From contig NZ_MZXW01000015.1 of NCBI RefSeq assembly GCF_004123905.1, forward strand, positions 248,001 through 312,000: DNA of 64,000 nt, in the 5' to 3' direction. This DNA is from Bradyrhizobium betae (lineage in GTDB: Bacteria; Pseudomonadota; Alphaproteobacteria; Rhizobiales; Xanthobacteraceae). Of this stretch, positions 1 through 8,390 are shown one piece after another; positions within the stretch are counted from its first letter, which is position 1; each line of letters opens with the position of its first letter. Position numbers and translations under genes: made by a program. The notes under the pieces are model-generated. The model had not been told where the DNA came from and ran no database searches. It was given only the letters and a program-made list of their open reading frames with translations.

Positions 1-487
1 GGAAGACGGCAGCAAGGCAAGTGGTCGCGATCGCCCAGGTGAACATCGCCTGCGCCGACGTCATGCGCAGCGTGCCGAAGGCGAAGATCAGGAACAGCAC
101 GCTGACGAAGGCGATGCCGATCGCCGGCACCGACACCAGGAACACGAATTGCAGCGCCATATGCGCCGAGATCTGGAAGACGGTGAGATAGTGATCGGTA
201 TGCCTGTCGCCGACGCCGGCCTCCGACATCACGACGAAGATGCCGATGATCGACAGGCCGCCGACCCAGAACAGCGACGGAACGTGCATCGCAACGGTGC
301 CGTCATAGCCGTAGAGCAGCAGGACGAAGGCGCCGAGCGAGTAGCTCGCGACCTGGCCGACATACATCTGCCGGCGCTGCCGTGCCCGGCGCGCCCGGAC
401 CTCGGGCGCCGCCGCGTCGGGCATGAGAACGAGATCCGCGACCTCAACGGCATTCCTCTCCGGTAAGGACGTCGCGGCCGTGCTCAT
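1..487 (-). CDS. Multi-pass membrane protein, N-terminal part (possible membrane diguanylate cyclase)
   Basis: The reading frame opens at an ATG at 487 and runs off the left edge of the window, so about 162 residues are visible. A soluble, Arg-rich stretch of about 40 residues is followed by at least four hydrophobic segments (about residues 44-60, 69-87, 105-130 and 140-160) joined by short loops, one containing GDRHTDHY. This arrangement resembles the sensory membrane module in front of GGDEF domains in Bradyrhizobium and beta-proteobacteria, but no GGDEF domain lies inside the window, so the function is an inference. The gene is divergent from the ECF sigma operon. Confidence 0.6.
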   Translation of the reverse strand, partial: MSTAATSLPERNAVEVADLVLMPDAAAPEVRARRARQRRQMYVGQVASYSLGAFVLLLYGYDGTVAMHVPSLFWVGGLSIIGIFVVMSEAGVGDRHTDHYLTVFQISAHMALQFVFLVSVPAIGIAFVSVLFLIFAFGTLRMTSAQAMFTWAIATTCLAAVF

Positions 488-930
488 TGTCCCGCCAATC
501 GTGGAGTTCAGCGCAAAAATCTACGCGGCAAGCCTTTAGGTTTGGTATCCTTTGAAACGGAATCCAAACGGTGCAGCGCAGTACAGGGTGATGGCGGCCG
601 GCAGGTGAATTTGCCGGCAATTAGGCATCGCTGGCGATGCGGTCGAGCCAAAACATGGCTTGGTGAGACATATGTCGTGCAGGGCTGCTATGGTTCCATG
701 CAGGTCGGGCCGTCCGCACTGGGGCGGCATTGCGCAGGAAAGTGCTTCATTACTATGTTACCGTTCTTGAGCGAAGCGGCCGACCGCCGCGGGTGGCAAA
801 AGGAAAATTCGTGTATGTGGGGTAGATCACACAAGCCCCCGTATGGCTGCGGTAGGTTGAAGAATTTCGCTCCTCCCGTCGAACCGTCTGCCGCGCCGCC
901 CCGACCTACTTTGCGAGACGGGCTTTGAGC
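488..930. other. Divergent intergenic region, no gene seen
   Basis: About 440 bases separate the divergent membrane-protein gene and the sigma-factor gene. Reading frames inside it have no recognisable protein character. It must hold the promoters for both sides. A near-palindrome lies at 541-569 (arms TTTGGTATCC and GGAATCCAAA), 54 bases upstream of the membrane-protein start. I could not assign a convincing -35/-10 pair. Confidence 0.5.
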
Positions 931-1494
931 GTGACACAGGCGGCTACGGACGAGGTCCTCATCGCCAGGATCGCTCAGGGTGACCGGCTCGCCATGCAGG
1001 TGCTGTACGGGCGGCACCATGTCAGGGTTTACAGGTTCGGGCTGAGGCTCGTGCGGGACGAGCAGGCGGCGGAAGACCTCATCAGCGAGGTGTTTCTCGA
1101 CGTCTGGCGTCAAGCCGGCAAGTTCGAAGGCCGATCCGCTGTTTCCACCTGGCTGCTGGCAATCACCCGATTCAAGGCCCTCTCGGCGCTCCGGCGCAGG
1201 AAGGATTTTGAGTTGGACGACGACGCCGCGAACGCGATTGAGGATTCGTCCGACAATCCGGAAACGGTGGTGCAGAAGAAGGATACCAGTGAAGCGTTGC
1301 GGGAATGTCTGACGGGCCTCTCGCCGGACCATCGGGAAATCGTCGATCTCGTCTACTACCACGAGAAATCCGTGGAAGAAGTGGCCGAAATCGTTGGCAT
1401 TCCGGAGAACACTGTGAAGACGCGCTTGTTTTATGCGCGCAAGAAATTGGCCGAACTGCTGAAGGCAGCCGGCATTGAGCGAGGCTGGCCATGA
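931..1494 (+). CDS. ECF-family RNA polymerase sigma factor
   Basis: About 187 residues, the usual ECF length. The sigma-2 region lies at about residues 20-85 (core around EQAAEDLISEVFLDVWRQ). The sigma-4 helix-turn-helix is at about 125-180, with LSPDHREIVDLVY and IPENTVKTRLFYARKKL. I chose GTG 931 because the GAGACGG at 914-920 is better spaced for it; an in-frame TTG at 925 would add two residues. The stop overlaps the next gene as ATGA, so the anti-sigma is translationally coupled. ECF factors direct transcription of small stress or envelope regulons and usually autoregulate. The likely target unit is this operon with its secreted protease. Confidence 0.93.
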   Translation: MTQAATDEVLIARIAQGDRLAMQVLYGRHHVRVYRFGLRLVRDEQAAEDLISEVFLDVWRQAGKFEGRSAVSTWLLAITRFKALSALRRRKDFELDDDAANAIEDSSDNPETVVQKKDTSEALRECLTGLSPDHREIVDLVYYHEKSVEEVAEIVGIPENTVKTRLFYARKKLAELLKAAGIERGWP

Positions 1495-2186
1495 TGGCTT
1501 TGAGCAAGAAGATGCTGGAGCAAGAGCCCAGTGAAATTGAACTGCTGCTGCCCTGGCACGCCGCCGGCACGCTGAGCGCGCGCGACGCCCACCGCGTCGA
1601 GGAAGCGCTGGCGAATGATCCGGCGCTCGCGAAGCAATATGCTGCGATCCGCGGCGAGTACGAAGAGACCATCCATCTGAACGAGAGCTTAGGGGCGCCG
1701 TCGGCGCGTGCCATGCAGAAGCTGTTCGCCGCGATCGACGCCGAGCCGGCGCGTCCGATCGGTTCACTGCCGCTCTCGGCGCGCATCGCGACCTTCTTCT
1801 CGGGCCTGTCGCCGCGCACGCTGGCCTGGTCGGCGAGCCTGGGTGCCATCGCGCTGCTGCTCCAGGCCGGCATCATCGGCGCCGTGCTGATGAAGACCCA
1901 GACCGCGACCTTCCAGACCGCCTCGCTCTCGACCGGTGCCCCGATCACGCGCGAACTGGGTGCATCCGCAGCACCGGCTCGCGCGCTGGTGCGCTTCACC
2001 CCCGAGGCGCGGGTTGCCGACATCACCGCATTGCTCGACAGCTATCAGGCGTCGATCATCGGCGATGCCAAGGGCGGCATGTTCCGCCTCCAGTTCGACA
2101 AGGCGATGAGCCAGGACGAGCTTGCTGCGCTGCTCGGCAGGATGCAGCGCGAGAAGTTCGTCAACCTCGCCGTCGCGGCGCCGTAA
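1491..2186 (+). CDS. Membrane anti-sigma factor with propeptide-like periplasmic domain
   Basis: 231 residues; the start overlaps the sigma stop (ATGA; a second ATG at 1494 is possible). An N-terminal cytoplasmic domain of about 100 residues contains LLPWHAAGTLSARD, the position and style of anti-sigma domains that bind sigma-2/4. Only His is present, with no CxxC, so it would not be a full zinc anti-sigma domain. One transmembrane helix lies at about 111-134. The C-terminal periplasmic part (about 164-229, from ALVRFTPEARVADITALL to EKFVNLAV) has the pattern of a subtilisin propeptide/inhibitor I9 domain. It is followed 15 bases later by a subtilase gene, suggesting that protease and anti-sigma interact. 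Confidence 0.85.
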   Translation: MMALSKKMLEQEPSEIELLLPWHAAGTLSARDAHRVEEALANDPALAKQYAAIRGEYEETIHLNESLGAPSARAMQKLFAAIDAEPARPIGSLPLSARIATFFSGLSPRTLAWSASLGAIALLLQAGIIGAVLMKTQTATFQTASLSTGAPITRELGASAAPARALVRFTPEARVADITALLDSYQASIIGDAKGGMFRLQFDKAMSQDELAALLGRMQREKFVNLAVAAP

Positions 2187-2201
2187 GGCGCCTCTGAACC
2201 G

Positions 2202-3911
2202 ATGACGCGCAAGTCCGAGAGCAAGTTGCGAGCCGCGGCCTACACCTCGTCGGTCGGAGCTGCGCTGCTGCTCGCGGCCTGTCTCGGCGTCGAGGTTGCG
2301 CAGGCGCAGGCGATCATGCGCACGCCCACCATCAGCGTTCCCTCGCGCACACCGACCATCTCTCCGAGCGTCGCCGCACGTGTCAGCCCGAGCGTGACCG
2401 CACGCGCCGTCAGCGTCGACCGCGGGCCGCGCACGATCTCGACCGCTCGGATCTCAGTGCCCCGAATTGGGCCGGCGCCGGTGCTGCCCTACGCGCGCTA
2501 CTCGCCGAACCTCTATCCGGCCTGTACGGCTGCCTACCGCGACGCCGGCGGCGAATGCCTCGCCCAGCCAAATGCGGGCGGCGAGGGTACCGGCAAGTCC
2601 GGCAAGAAGAGCGCTAGCAAGGGGCGTGGCAACAATACGCCTGTTACCGTCGACTTGCGCACCATCGCCAACGAATTCGTTGCCGAGATCGACGGCGCGC
2701 TGTCGATGACCGAGGCCGACGCGCTTGCGCGCCGCCACGGCCTCGCGCGCATCTCATCCGAAAATTTCCCGCTGATCGGGGCCACGTTCGGCCTGTTCCG
2801 CATCACCGACGGCCGCGCTTACGAGACGGTGCGGCGCGAATTCGCCGCGGACGGCAGCGTGCGCTCGGTCCAGCCGAATTTCCGTTACGTGCTCCAGGAC
2901 CAGAAGCCGACGACGCCGACCGAAGGCGATCCGGCGCAATATGCACTGGCCAAGCTACGTCTGCCGCAGGCGCACACCCTGGCGCACGGTGCCAACGTGA
3001 CGGTGGCCGTGATCGATTCCGGCATCGACGCCAAACATCCCGAGCTCGCCAATTCCATCTCCGACAATTTTGATGCGCTCGGCAGCACCGAGGGACCGCA
3101 CGTCCACGGCACCGGCATCGCCGGCGCGATCGTGGCGCATGCCAAGCTGATGGGCAGCGCGCCCGAGGCGCGCATCATCGCGATCCGCGCCTTCGGCGGC
3201 ACCACGGGGGGTGCCGAGAGCTCGTCCTACATCATCCTGCGCTCGCTCAACTACGCCGCCGAGCACGGCGCCCAGATCGTCAATATGAGCTTCGCCGGCC
3301 CGAAGGATGCCGTGATCGAGCGCGCCATCGCCGCCACCGCCGGGCGCGGGCTGGTGCTGATCGCAGCCGCCGGCAATGCGGGGGCGAAATCGCCGCCGCT
3401 TTATCCCGCCGCCAATCCCAACGTGATCGCGGTCAGCGCGACCGACCAGCAGGACAGACTGTTCTCGGCGTCCAACCGCGGCAATTACATCGCGCTGGCG
3501 GCGCCCGGCGTCGACATCTTCCTGCCGGCGCCTGACGGGAAGTACCAGATGACGTCGGGGACCTCGTTCTCGGCCGCCTATGTCTCCGGCGTCGCGGCGC
3601 TGCTGCTCGAGCGCAACTACGCGCTGAAGCCGGAAGCGCTGCGCATGACGCTGGCGAAGACCGCGCGCGACCTCGGCTCGCCCGGCCGTGATGATCTGTT
3701 CGGCGACGGCGAGGCGGATGCTTTCGCCGCAGTCATGGCCGTTCCCGCCGACAGCGCGACGCCGGTTGCGGCTGCGTCCGGTACAACAAAACGTGAAGAT
3801 GCGCAGCCACGTCGCGACGAGCCCGGCATCCGCGCGATCGACCAGCCCTCGCTGTCGGGCGGGGGCGATAAATCCGCGGTTTCTCAGGCGGATAGGGCGG
3901 CGACGCGCTAG
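2202..3911 (+). CDS. Secreted subtilisin-like serine protease (S8 family)
   Basis: 569 residues. A Sec-type signal peptide (about 1-36, ending VAQAQA) is followed by a Ser/Thr/Pro/Arg-rich linker (about 37-95) and an I9-like propeptide (about 157-232). The S8 catalytic domain follows, with Asp272 in VAVIDSGID, His302 in HVHGTGIAGAI, oxyanion Asn392 in AAAGNAG and Ser455 in SGTSFSAAYVSG. All triad residues are present, so it should be active. A low-complexity tail of about 60 residues ends the protein. It acts outside the cytoplasm. It is the third gene of the sigma/anti-sigma operon, so the sigma factor probably drives its expression. Confidence 0.93.
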   Translation: MTRKSESKLRAAAYTSSVGAALLLAACLGVEVAQAQAIMRTPTISVPSRTPTISPSVAARVSPSVTARAVSVDRGPRTISTARISVPRIGPAPVLPYARYSPNLYPACTAAYRDAGGECLAQPNAGGEGTGKSGKKSASKGRGNNTPVTVDLRTIANEFVAEIDGALSMTEADALARRHGLARISSENFPLIGATFGLFRITDGRAYETVRREFAADGSVRSVQPNFRYVLQDQKPTTPTEGDPAQYALAKLRLPQAHTLAHGANVTVAVIDSGIDAKHPELANSISDNFDALGSTEGPHVHGTGIAGAIVAHAKLMGSAPEARIIAIRAFGGTTGGAESSSYIILRSLNYAAEHGAQIVNMSFAGPKDAVIERAIAATAGRGLVLIAAAGNAGAKSPPLYPAANPNVIAVSATDQQDRLFSASNRGNYIALAAPGVDIFLPAPDGKYQMTSGTSFSAAYVSGVAALLLERNYALKPEALRMTLAKTARDLGSPGRDDLFGDGEADAFAAVMAVPADSATPVAAASGTTKREDAQPRRDEPGIRAIDQPSLSGGGDKSAVSQADRAATR

Positions 3912-3999
3912 CGGCTGCGACAACATTGCGCGCCGCGCGACGGTCGAAAAATCGAACACCGCATTGAACATTCAGCCGGCTGCCACGACCAAATTATGT

Positions 4000-4111
4000 G
4001 GGAGCGGTCATCCCTCCCCATAAGTCATATTAGGCGCGAGCGCCCATCCACCCCAAGCGCCCATATGGCTCGACCCGTCCGGTTGTCCCCCCGGACGGGT
4101 CTTTTCTTTTT
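4000..4111 (+). ncRNA. Candidate small RNA ending in a strong terminator
   Basis: No coding frame fits the space between the subtilase and the next gene. The segment contains C-rich, anti-Shine-Dalgarno-like stretches (CCCTCCCC at 4012-4019, CCACCCC near 4049 and CCCC in the terminator loop). It also has a small GGCG/CGCC hairpin at 4033-4044, a 9-base direct repeat AGCGCCCAT (4039-4047 and 4056-4064) and a textbook intrinsic terminator. This architecture resembles rhizobial Hfq-type small RNAs, but it could be only the 3' end of the subtilase transcript. The 5' end is a guess, and nothing else is seen up to 4396. Confidence 0.35.
4072..4111 (+). terminator. Rho-independent terminator
   Basis: A perfect 11-bp stem (GACCCGTCCGG at 4072-4082 with CCGGACGGGTC at 4091-4101) has an 8-base loop and is followed by TTTTCTTTTT. 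It is the clearest intrinsic terminator in the window. It ends either the subtilase operon, about 160 bases upstream, or a separate small RNA. Confidence 0.92.
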
Positions 4112-4396
4112 GGGCATCCGATTCCTTGAAGCGAAGTTTGGGATCAGCTTGCGGTTGAGCGATCGCGGCTGCGTCCATCGCCGGCCGCGTTCAGGTCCAC
4201 CGCAAGTCCGTCATGCTTGCGCGAAGCTTGACTCGAAAATGCGTGAAAACTCCGCACGACTACGGTCTTTCATGACGAACGCCGCGTCGTTGCTGGACAA
4301 GTCAAAACTTTTCCACAAAATATTCATGTCGCGTCTAAATTGATTCGTGTGCGTTGCGTCCCCCGCGTCCGTATTTTTCTCCTGACGGGCTGGTTC

Positions 4397-5128
4397 ATGA
4401 CACATCGCCAAAGCGCCGGTCACCGCGACATCGCGGCACGCTGGTGCGCTCTCGCCGAACAGCGGCTGGAACATCTCTCCGAAATGTTCGAGACCGGGCG
4501 CTGGCGCCGCTATCACTCCGAAATCGCATTCCTCGAAAACATCCAGGAAGCCAAACGCGCCGTCCAGACCTGGCGCGCCATTGCCACGGGTGGGGACGTC
4601 GCCGCGGCCGCCGCGAGCGTCACCTCCGCCTTCGGCTGGTCGCCGGCGACCATGCCCCGCGTGTTTCCCCGCGAGCAGGCGCAGGCCGGGCCGGCCCAGA
4701 CCGTGCAGCCGAAGGCCGTGCACGTCGCCGCCGAGACCGCCGTGCCGGTCAGGCTCGATCCCAAGCCGAATGTGCTGGCCGAAGTGACGGAAGCGCCGCT
4801 CGCCCCGGCCGCACCGCTTGCGGCGCGTGCTGCGATGGCCTCGTTCACCGCGCCCGCCGAGATGCCATCGCTGAGGGCACCTGCGGCGAGAGCACCGTTC
4901 ATCCCACCTGCCGTGAGGTCGCCGATCGCCGCGTCTGCCGCAACGGCGTCACTCACCGCGCCCGCTGTGAGGCCGCCGGTTGCCACGCCTGCCGCCATGG
5001 CAACGCTTCTGCCGCAATTCGCCCCGCCGGCCGCCGAAATCGTCGCAGCCCCCGAACGCGTCGTCGAATTCACCTTCAACCTCGACGGCCTGGAAGCGAA
5101 GTATCCGCTGCTGCGCAACGCATTCTAG
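4397..5128 (+). CDS. TIGR03809-type conserved protein
   Basis: About 243 residues from ATG 4397 (frame open from 4340). The first 75 residues are the conserved part: MTHRQSAGHRDIAARWCALA, LEHLSEMFETGRWRRYHSE and FLENIQEAKRAVQTWR, a helical region. The middle is an Ala/Pro/Val-rich low-complexity stretch with repeated xAPAx and RxPxA motifs. It ends with a short conserved tail (VVEFTFNLDGLEAKYPLLRNAF region). This matches, from memory, the small TIGR03809 family of Bradyrhizobium and relatives, whose members sit beside a TAT-exported beta-helix protein (TIGR03808). That partner is encoded convergently 30 bases downstream here. The function is unknown. Confidence 0.75.
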   Translation: MTHRQSAGHRDIAARWCALAEQRLEHLSEMFETGRWRRYHSEIAFLENIQEAKRAVQTWRAIATGGDVAAAAASVTSAFGWSPATMPRVFPREQAQAGPAQTVQPKAVHVAAETAVPVRLDPKPNVLAEVTEAPLAPAAPLAARAAMASFTAPAEMPSLRAPAARAPFIPPAVRSPIAASAATASLTAPAVRPPVATPAAMATLLPQFAPPAAEIVAAPERVVEFTFNLDGLEAKYPLLRNAF

Positions 5129-5158
5129 CGTCTGGGAGCTGGACGCGAGGGCGGGTGC

Positions 5159-6529
5159 CTACCGCCGCACCGCATTCCCGCCGATCACGACCTGCGCAAA
5201 CCGCTGCGCGCCGTCCGCTGACAGATCCGACGTCACGGCGCGCGCGTGGTCGAGCCCGACAACGGCGCCGCGCGGGGTTTCCGAGATCATGTTGTTGTTG
5301 ACGAGCGCGGTGCCGGCGCCAGGCACCACGGAGACGCCGATGCCGGCCAGGGCCTTGCGGATCACATTGCCGGTGATTGCGACGTCGCGCAGATATCTGC
5401 CCCAGCCGGCGACGATGCCATAGGACGGCGCGTTCTCGATGACGTTGCCGGTCACGGAGCTGTCAGCCTCGATGTAGATGCCGACGCCGGCATCGTCATC
5501 AGGCGCGGTGCTGATCGGCCGTTTCGGGATCAGATTGCGGATGATGTTGCCCTGGACCACCGCGATGCGGCCGCCCTCGTTGAAATTGCAGACGGAGACG
5601 CCGACGGCGGCGCCATCCACGGTATTGTTGGCGATCACGGCGGCCTCGAATGCGAACTCCGAATAGAGGGCGACCTCGCGCACGTCGCTGACGCTGTTGC
5701 CTGATATGTGGATGTTGGAAGCCGAATTGCCGCGCACGGCCGAGTAATCACAGTTCTTGATACGGTTGCCACGCACGATGACATTGCCGGCACGGAACGC
5801 GTTGATGGCGTTGCCGTACTGGCCGGAGCCTCCGGGCCCGGCCTTGATGTCCTCGATGCGGTTATCAGCGACCAGCGTGCCGTCGTCGCCGATCGCGGTG
5901 CGCAGGATCTCGATGCCGTTGTCATTGGTGCCGATGATGGTGTTACGGGACACGCTGAGGCCCCTGGCGTCGAACGAGACCACCGCCGTCACCGCGATGT
6001 TGGTAAAGATGTTGCCGGAGACATCGCCGGACACCTGCTCCAGCCAGATGCCGCTGCCGCCCGAGCCGGTGATCTCGCAATCGGTGATGCGGACGTCACG
6101 CCCGCCGAGCACATGGATCAGCCCGCGCCGCGTCGGCAGCGGCACGCCGCCGCCGTCGAAGGTGATGCCGGTGAGGCCGATGGAGTCGGAACCGTCGCTC
6201 TGGATCGCGGATGCCCCGCCGGTGAAGACGAGTTTCGTCGCGCCGCGCACGCCGATCAATTGTGCCCCGTTGGGCAGCCGCAGCAGTCCGGTACGGTAGA
6301 TGCCCGGCGGCAGCGCCAGCGGCATCTGCGCCCGCGCGGCCTCGTCGATGGCGCGCTGGAGCGCGCGCGTCTGATCCTCGCTGCTGCCGGGCCGCACGCC
6401 GTATTGCGTGGCATCGCGGCCGAGCAGCGGTGTCAGCGGTGCCGCGCGCGCGGCGTTGACCGGCATGGCGAGCGCGCCGGCAATGCCGACGGTGGAAGCT
6501 CCGATGAGATGGCGGCGATTGAGGTCCAT
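5159..6529 (-). CDS. TAT-exported parallel beta-helix repeat protein (TIGR03808-type)
   Basis: 456 residues. A twin-arginine signal (NRRHLIGASTVGIAGALAMP, residues 4-23) ends at about residue 30. A pectate-lyase-like opening (YGVRPGSSEDQTRALQRAID) is followed by repeated beta-helix rungs with N-xI and G-N motifs (for example ITFDGGG, VSGNIFTN, VSRNTIIG, IVRGNRIKN, ISGNSVSDV, VIANNTVDG, VTGNVIENA). This agrees with the TIGR03808 family. Parallel beta-helix proteins often bind or cleave polysaccharide, but no catalytic residues can be assigned. Expected location is periplasm or surface. It is convergent with the TIGR03809-type gene. Confidence 0.85.
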   Translation of the reverse strand: MDLNRRHLIGASTVGIAGALAMPVNAARAAPLTPLLGRDATQYGVRPGSSEDQTRALQRAIDEAARAQMPLALPPGIYRTGLLRLPNGAQLIGVRGATKLVFTGGASAIQSDGSDSIGLTGITFDGGGVPLPTRRGLIHVLGGRDVRITDCEITGSGGSGIWLEQVSGDVSGNIFTNIAVTAVVSFDARGLSVSRNTIIGTNDNGIEILRTAIGDDGTLVADNRIEDIKAGPGGSGQYGNAINAFRAGNVIVRGNRIKNCDYSAVRGNSASNIHISGNSVSDVREVALYSEFAFEAAVIANNTVDGAAVGVSVCNFNEGGRIAVVQGNIIRNLIPKRPISTAPDDDAGVGIYIEADSSVTGNVIENAPSYGIVAGWGRYLRDVAITGNVIRKALAGIGVSVVPGAGTALVNNNMISETPRGAVVGLDHARAVTSDLSADGAQRFAQVVIGGNAVRR

Positions 6530-6640
6530 GACGCGTCCTCCGGCGGACGCGGGGGTCCGCAGCGGACTAGGTAGCGCAGGGCGGCGGGTGCGGTGAGGAT
6601 TGTTCGCGGTAGGGTTAAATCTTTACCGCAGAGACGGTGC

Positions 6641-6735
6641 CGTAGGGTGGGCAAAGCGCAGCGTGCCTACGAATCTCGTCATGAACGCAGGCAGATGGTG
6701 GGCACGGCGCGAGCGCGCCTTTGCCGACCCTACGA
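6641..6735. repeat. Interspersed palindromic repeat, family A, copy 1
   Basis: The ends are inverted copies: CGTAGGGTGGGCAAAG at the left and CTTTGCCGACCCTACG at the right, with an internal GGTGGGCACGGCG. A second copy lies at 25498-25589. It overlaps the 3' end of the pcp gene and supplies its stop codon. Such GTAGGGTGGGCAAAG repeats are common in Bradyrhizobium intergenic DNA. Confidence 0.8.
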
Positions 6736-7386
6736 GACCGGTGTGCTCCGCGTCTTCCTTGCCAATCCCACCATCTCCATCAACATCGCTTCCCCCGCAT
6801 CCACCAGTTCCTCCAGCGTGATGCGCGGCGCGCCCTTGCGTCGCACCCCGCCGCTGCGCGCAAGCAGGGGGATATGAATAAACGCCGCAAGCTTTGGTCC
6901 GCCGGCCCGCACGTTTTCGATCGCGCGCCAGCTCAGGTAATTGCAGAGATAGGCTCCGGCATCGCGCGAGGCGCGCGCGTCGATGCCGGTGAGGCGCGCG
7001 GCACGCAGCAGTTTTGCCGTATGCGGGCCGAACATCATCGCGTCCGCATGGCCTTCGATGCCGCGCTTGCTGGAGCGGGTGTTGGCGGCATCGGGCCAGA
7101 GCATGGTGACCGCGTTGCGCGCGCGGGTCTCGATGCGCAAATAAGGCGTGCGGGCGGCGAGGCCGAACATCAACAGCGCGTCCGGTTGCTCTTTCGCGAG
7201 CACCTCGGGCAATTGCCGGTCGACCGCGGCATAGGTGACCGGAAAAATGTGGCTGGCGATCGCGACATCGTCGAGTGCCGGTCGGCGCAGTTGCGCCAGC
7301 CGCACCACCAACGGCTGCGTGGGATTATAGGGCGCGCCGGGAAACGGTCCGAAGCCGGTCAGAAGAATGCGGAGCTTTTCGCTCAT
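6730..7386 (-). CDS. pcp: Pyroglutamyl-peptidase I (cysteine peptidase C15)
   Basis: 218 residues, close to the family's usual 200-215. It removes N-terminal pyroglutamate from peptides in the cytoplasm. The N-terminal ILLTGFGPFPGAPYNPTQ is the C15 signature, and the catalytic set is visible: Glu86 (RIETRARN), Cys148 (GAYLCNYLSW) and His171 (AFIHIP). The start overlaps the meaB stop by 4 bases, so it is translationally coupled to that gene. The last codons and the TAG stop lie in the arm of repeat family A, so the C-terminus has probably been redefined by that element. Confidence 0.9.
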   Translation of the reverse strand: MSEKLRILLTGFGPFPGAPYNPTQPLVVRLAQLRRPALDDVAIASHIFPVTYAAVDRQLPEVLAKEQPDALLMFGLAARTPYLRIETRARNAVTMLWPDAANTRSSKRGIEGHADAMMFGPHTAKLLRAARLTGIDARASRDAGAYLCNYLSWRAIENVRAGGPKLAAFIHIPLLARSGGVRRKGAPRITLEELVDAGEAMLMEMVGLARKTRSTPVS

Positions 7387-8372
7387 TGCAGCAACTCCAG
7401 GATCTTCTCGGCGGCAAGCGCCGGTGTGAGATGGCCTTCGGCGACTTCAGTCTCGATCTTCTTGACCTTCATCCGCACCGATGCCTCGCTGCGCAGCCGC
7501 GCCAGCATCCGTTGCTCCAGCATCGACCACATCCACTTGACCTGCTGGTCGCGCCGCCGCATGGCAAAGTCGCCGGACGCGTTCATCGCCTTGCGGTGAT
7601 CGAGCACCTTCTGCCACAGCTCGGCGATGCCGGTGCCGGCCAGCGCGGAGTAGGTGACAACAGGCGGATGCCAATGCTCGGACCGCGGCGTCAAAATATG
7701 CAGCGCGCCGCGATAGTCGGCGGCGGTGATGTTGGCGCGCTTGAGGTTGTCACCGTCGGCCTTGTTGATCGCGATCATATCGGCGAGCTCGACCAGGCCC
7801 TTCTTGATGCCTTGCAGCTCGTCGCCGCCGCCCGGCAGCATCAGGCCCAGGAAGAAATCGGTCATGTCGCAGACCGCCGTCTCGGACTGGCCGATACCGA
7901 CGGTCTCGACCAGCACGACGCCGAAGCCAGCCGCTTCACAGAGCAGCATCGCCTCGCGCGTCTTGGCCGCGACGCCGCCGAGCGTGCCCGACGACGGCGA
8001 CGGGCGGATGAAGGCATCGTCGGAGGCCGACAGCCGGGCCATCCGCGTCTTGTCACCAAGGATCGAGCCGCCGCTGCGCGCCGAGGACGGGTCGACCGCG
8101 AGCACCGCAACCTTGTGGCCCTGTTCGATGAGATAGCTGCCGAGCACATCGATGGTGGTGGATTTGCCGACGCCTGGCGACCCCGTGATGCCGACGCGAA
8201 CCGCCTTGCCGGTGTCAGGGAGCAGCATCTGCACTAGCTCCCGCGCCAGCGCCTGGTGATCGCCGCGCCGGCTCTCCACCAGCGTGATGGCCCGCGCCAG
8301 CGCCGCGCGGCTGCCGGATCGCAAGTCACGGGCGAGGGATTTGATGTCGATGGATTTGCGATCAGTCATCAT
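7383..8372 (-). CDS. meaB: Methylmalonyl-CoA mutase-associated GTPase MeaB (ArgK family)
   Basis: 329 residues, typical of the ArgK/MeaB G3E GTPases. Walker A is GSPGVGKST (residues 64-72); later come VDPSSARSGGSILGDKTRM, VETVGIGQSE and the NKAD base-specificity motif. MeaB gates cobalamin loading and protects adenosylcobalamin-dependent mutases from inactivation. The cognate mutase genes (mutA and mutB) lie about 5 kb away on the same strand, which supports MeaB over the old LAO/AO-transport name. It is followed by pcp with a 4-base overlap. Confidence 0.92.
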   Translation of the reverse strand: MMTDRKSIDIKSLARDLRSGSRAALARAITLVESRRGDHQALARELVQMLLPDTGKAVRVGITGSPGVGKSTTIDVLGSYLIEQGHKVAVLAVDPSSARSGGSILGDKTRMARLSASDDAFIRPSPSSGTLGGVAAKTREAMLLCEAAGFGVVLVETVGIGQSETAVCDMTDFFLGLMLPGGGDELQGIKKGLVELADMIAINKADGDNLKRANITAADYRGALHILTPRSEHWHPPVVTYSALAGTGIAELWQKVLDHRKAMNASGDFAMRRRDQQVKWMWSMLEQRMLARLRSEASVRMKVKKIETEVAEGHLTPALAAEKILELLQ

Positions 8373-8390
8373 TGTCTTCGCGCGCCGTCG

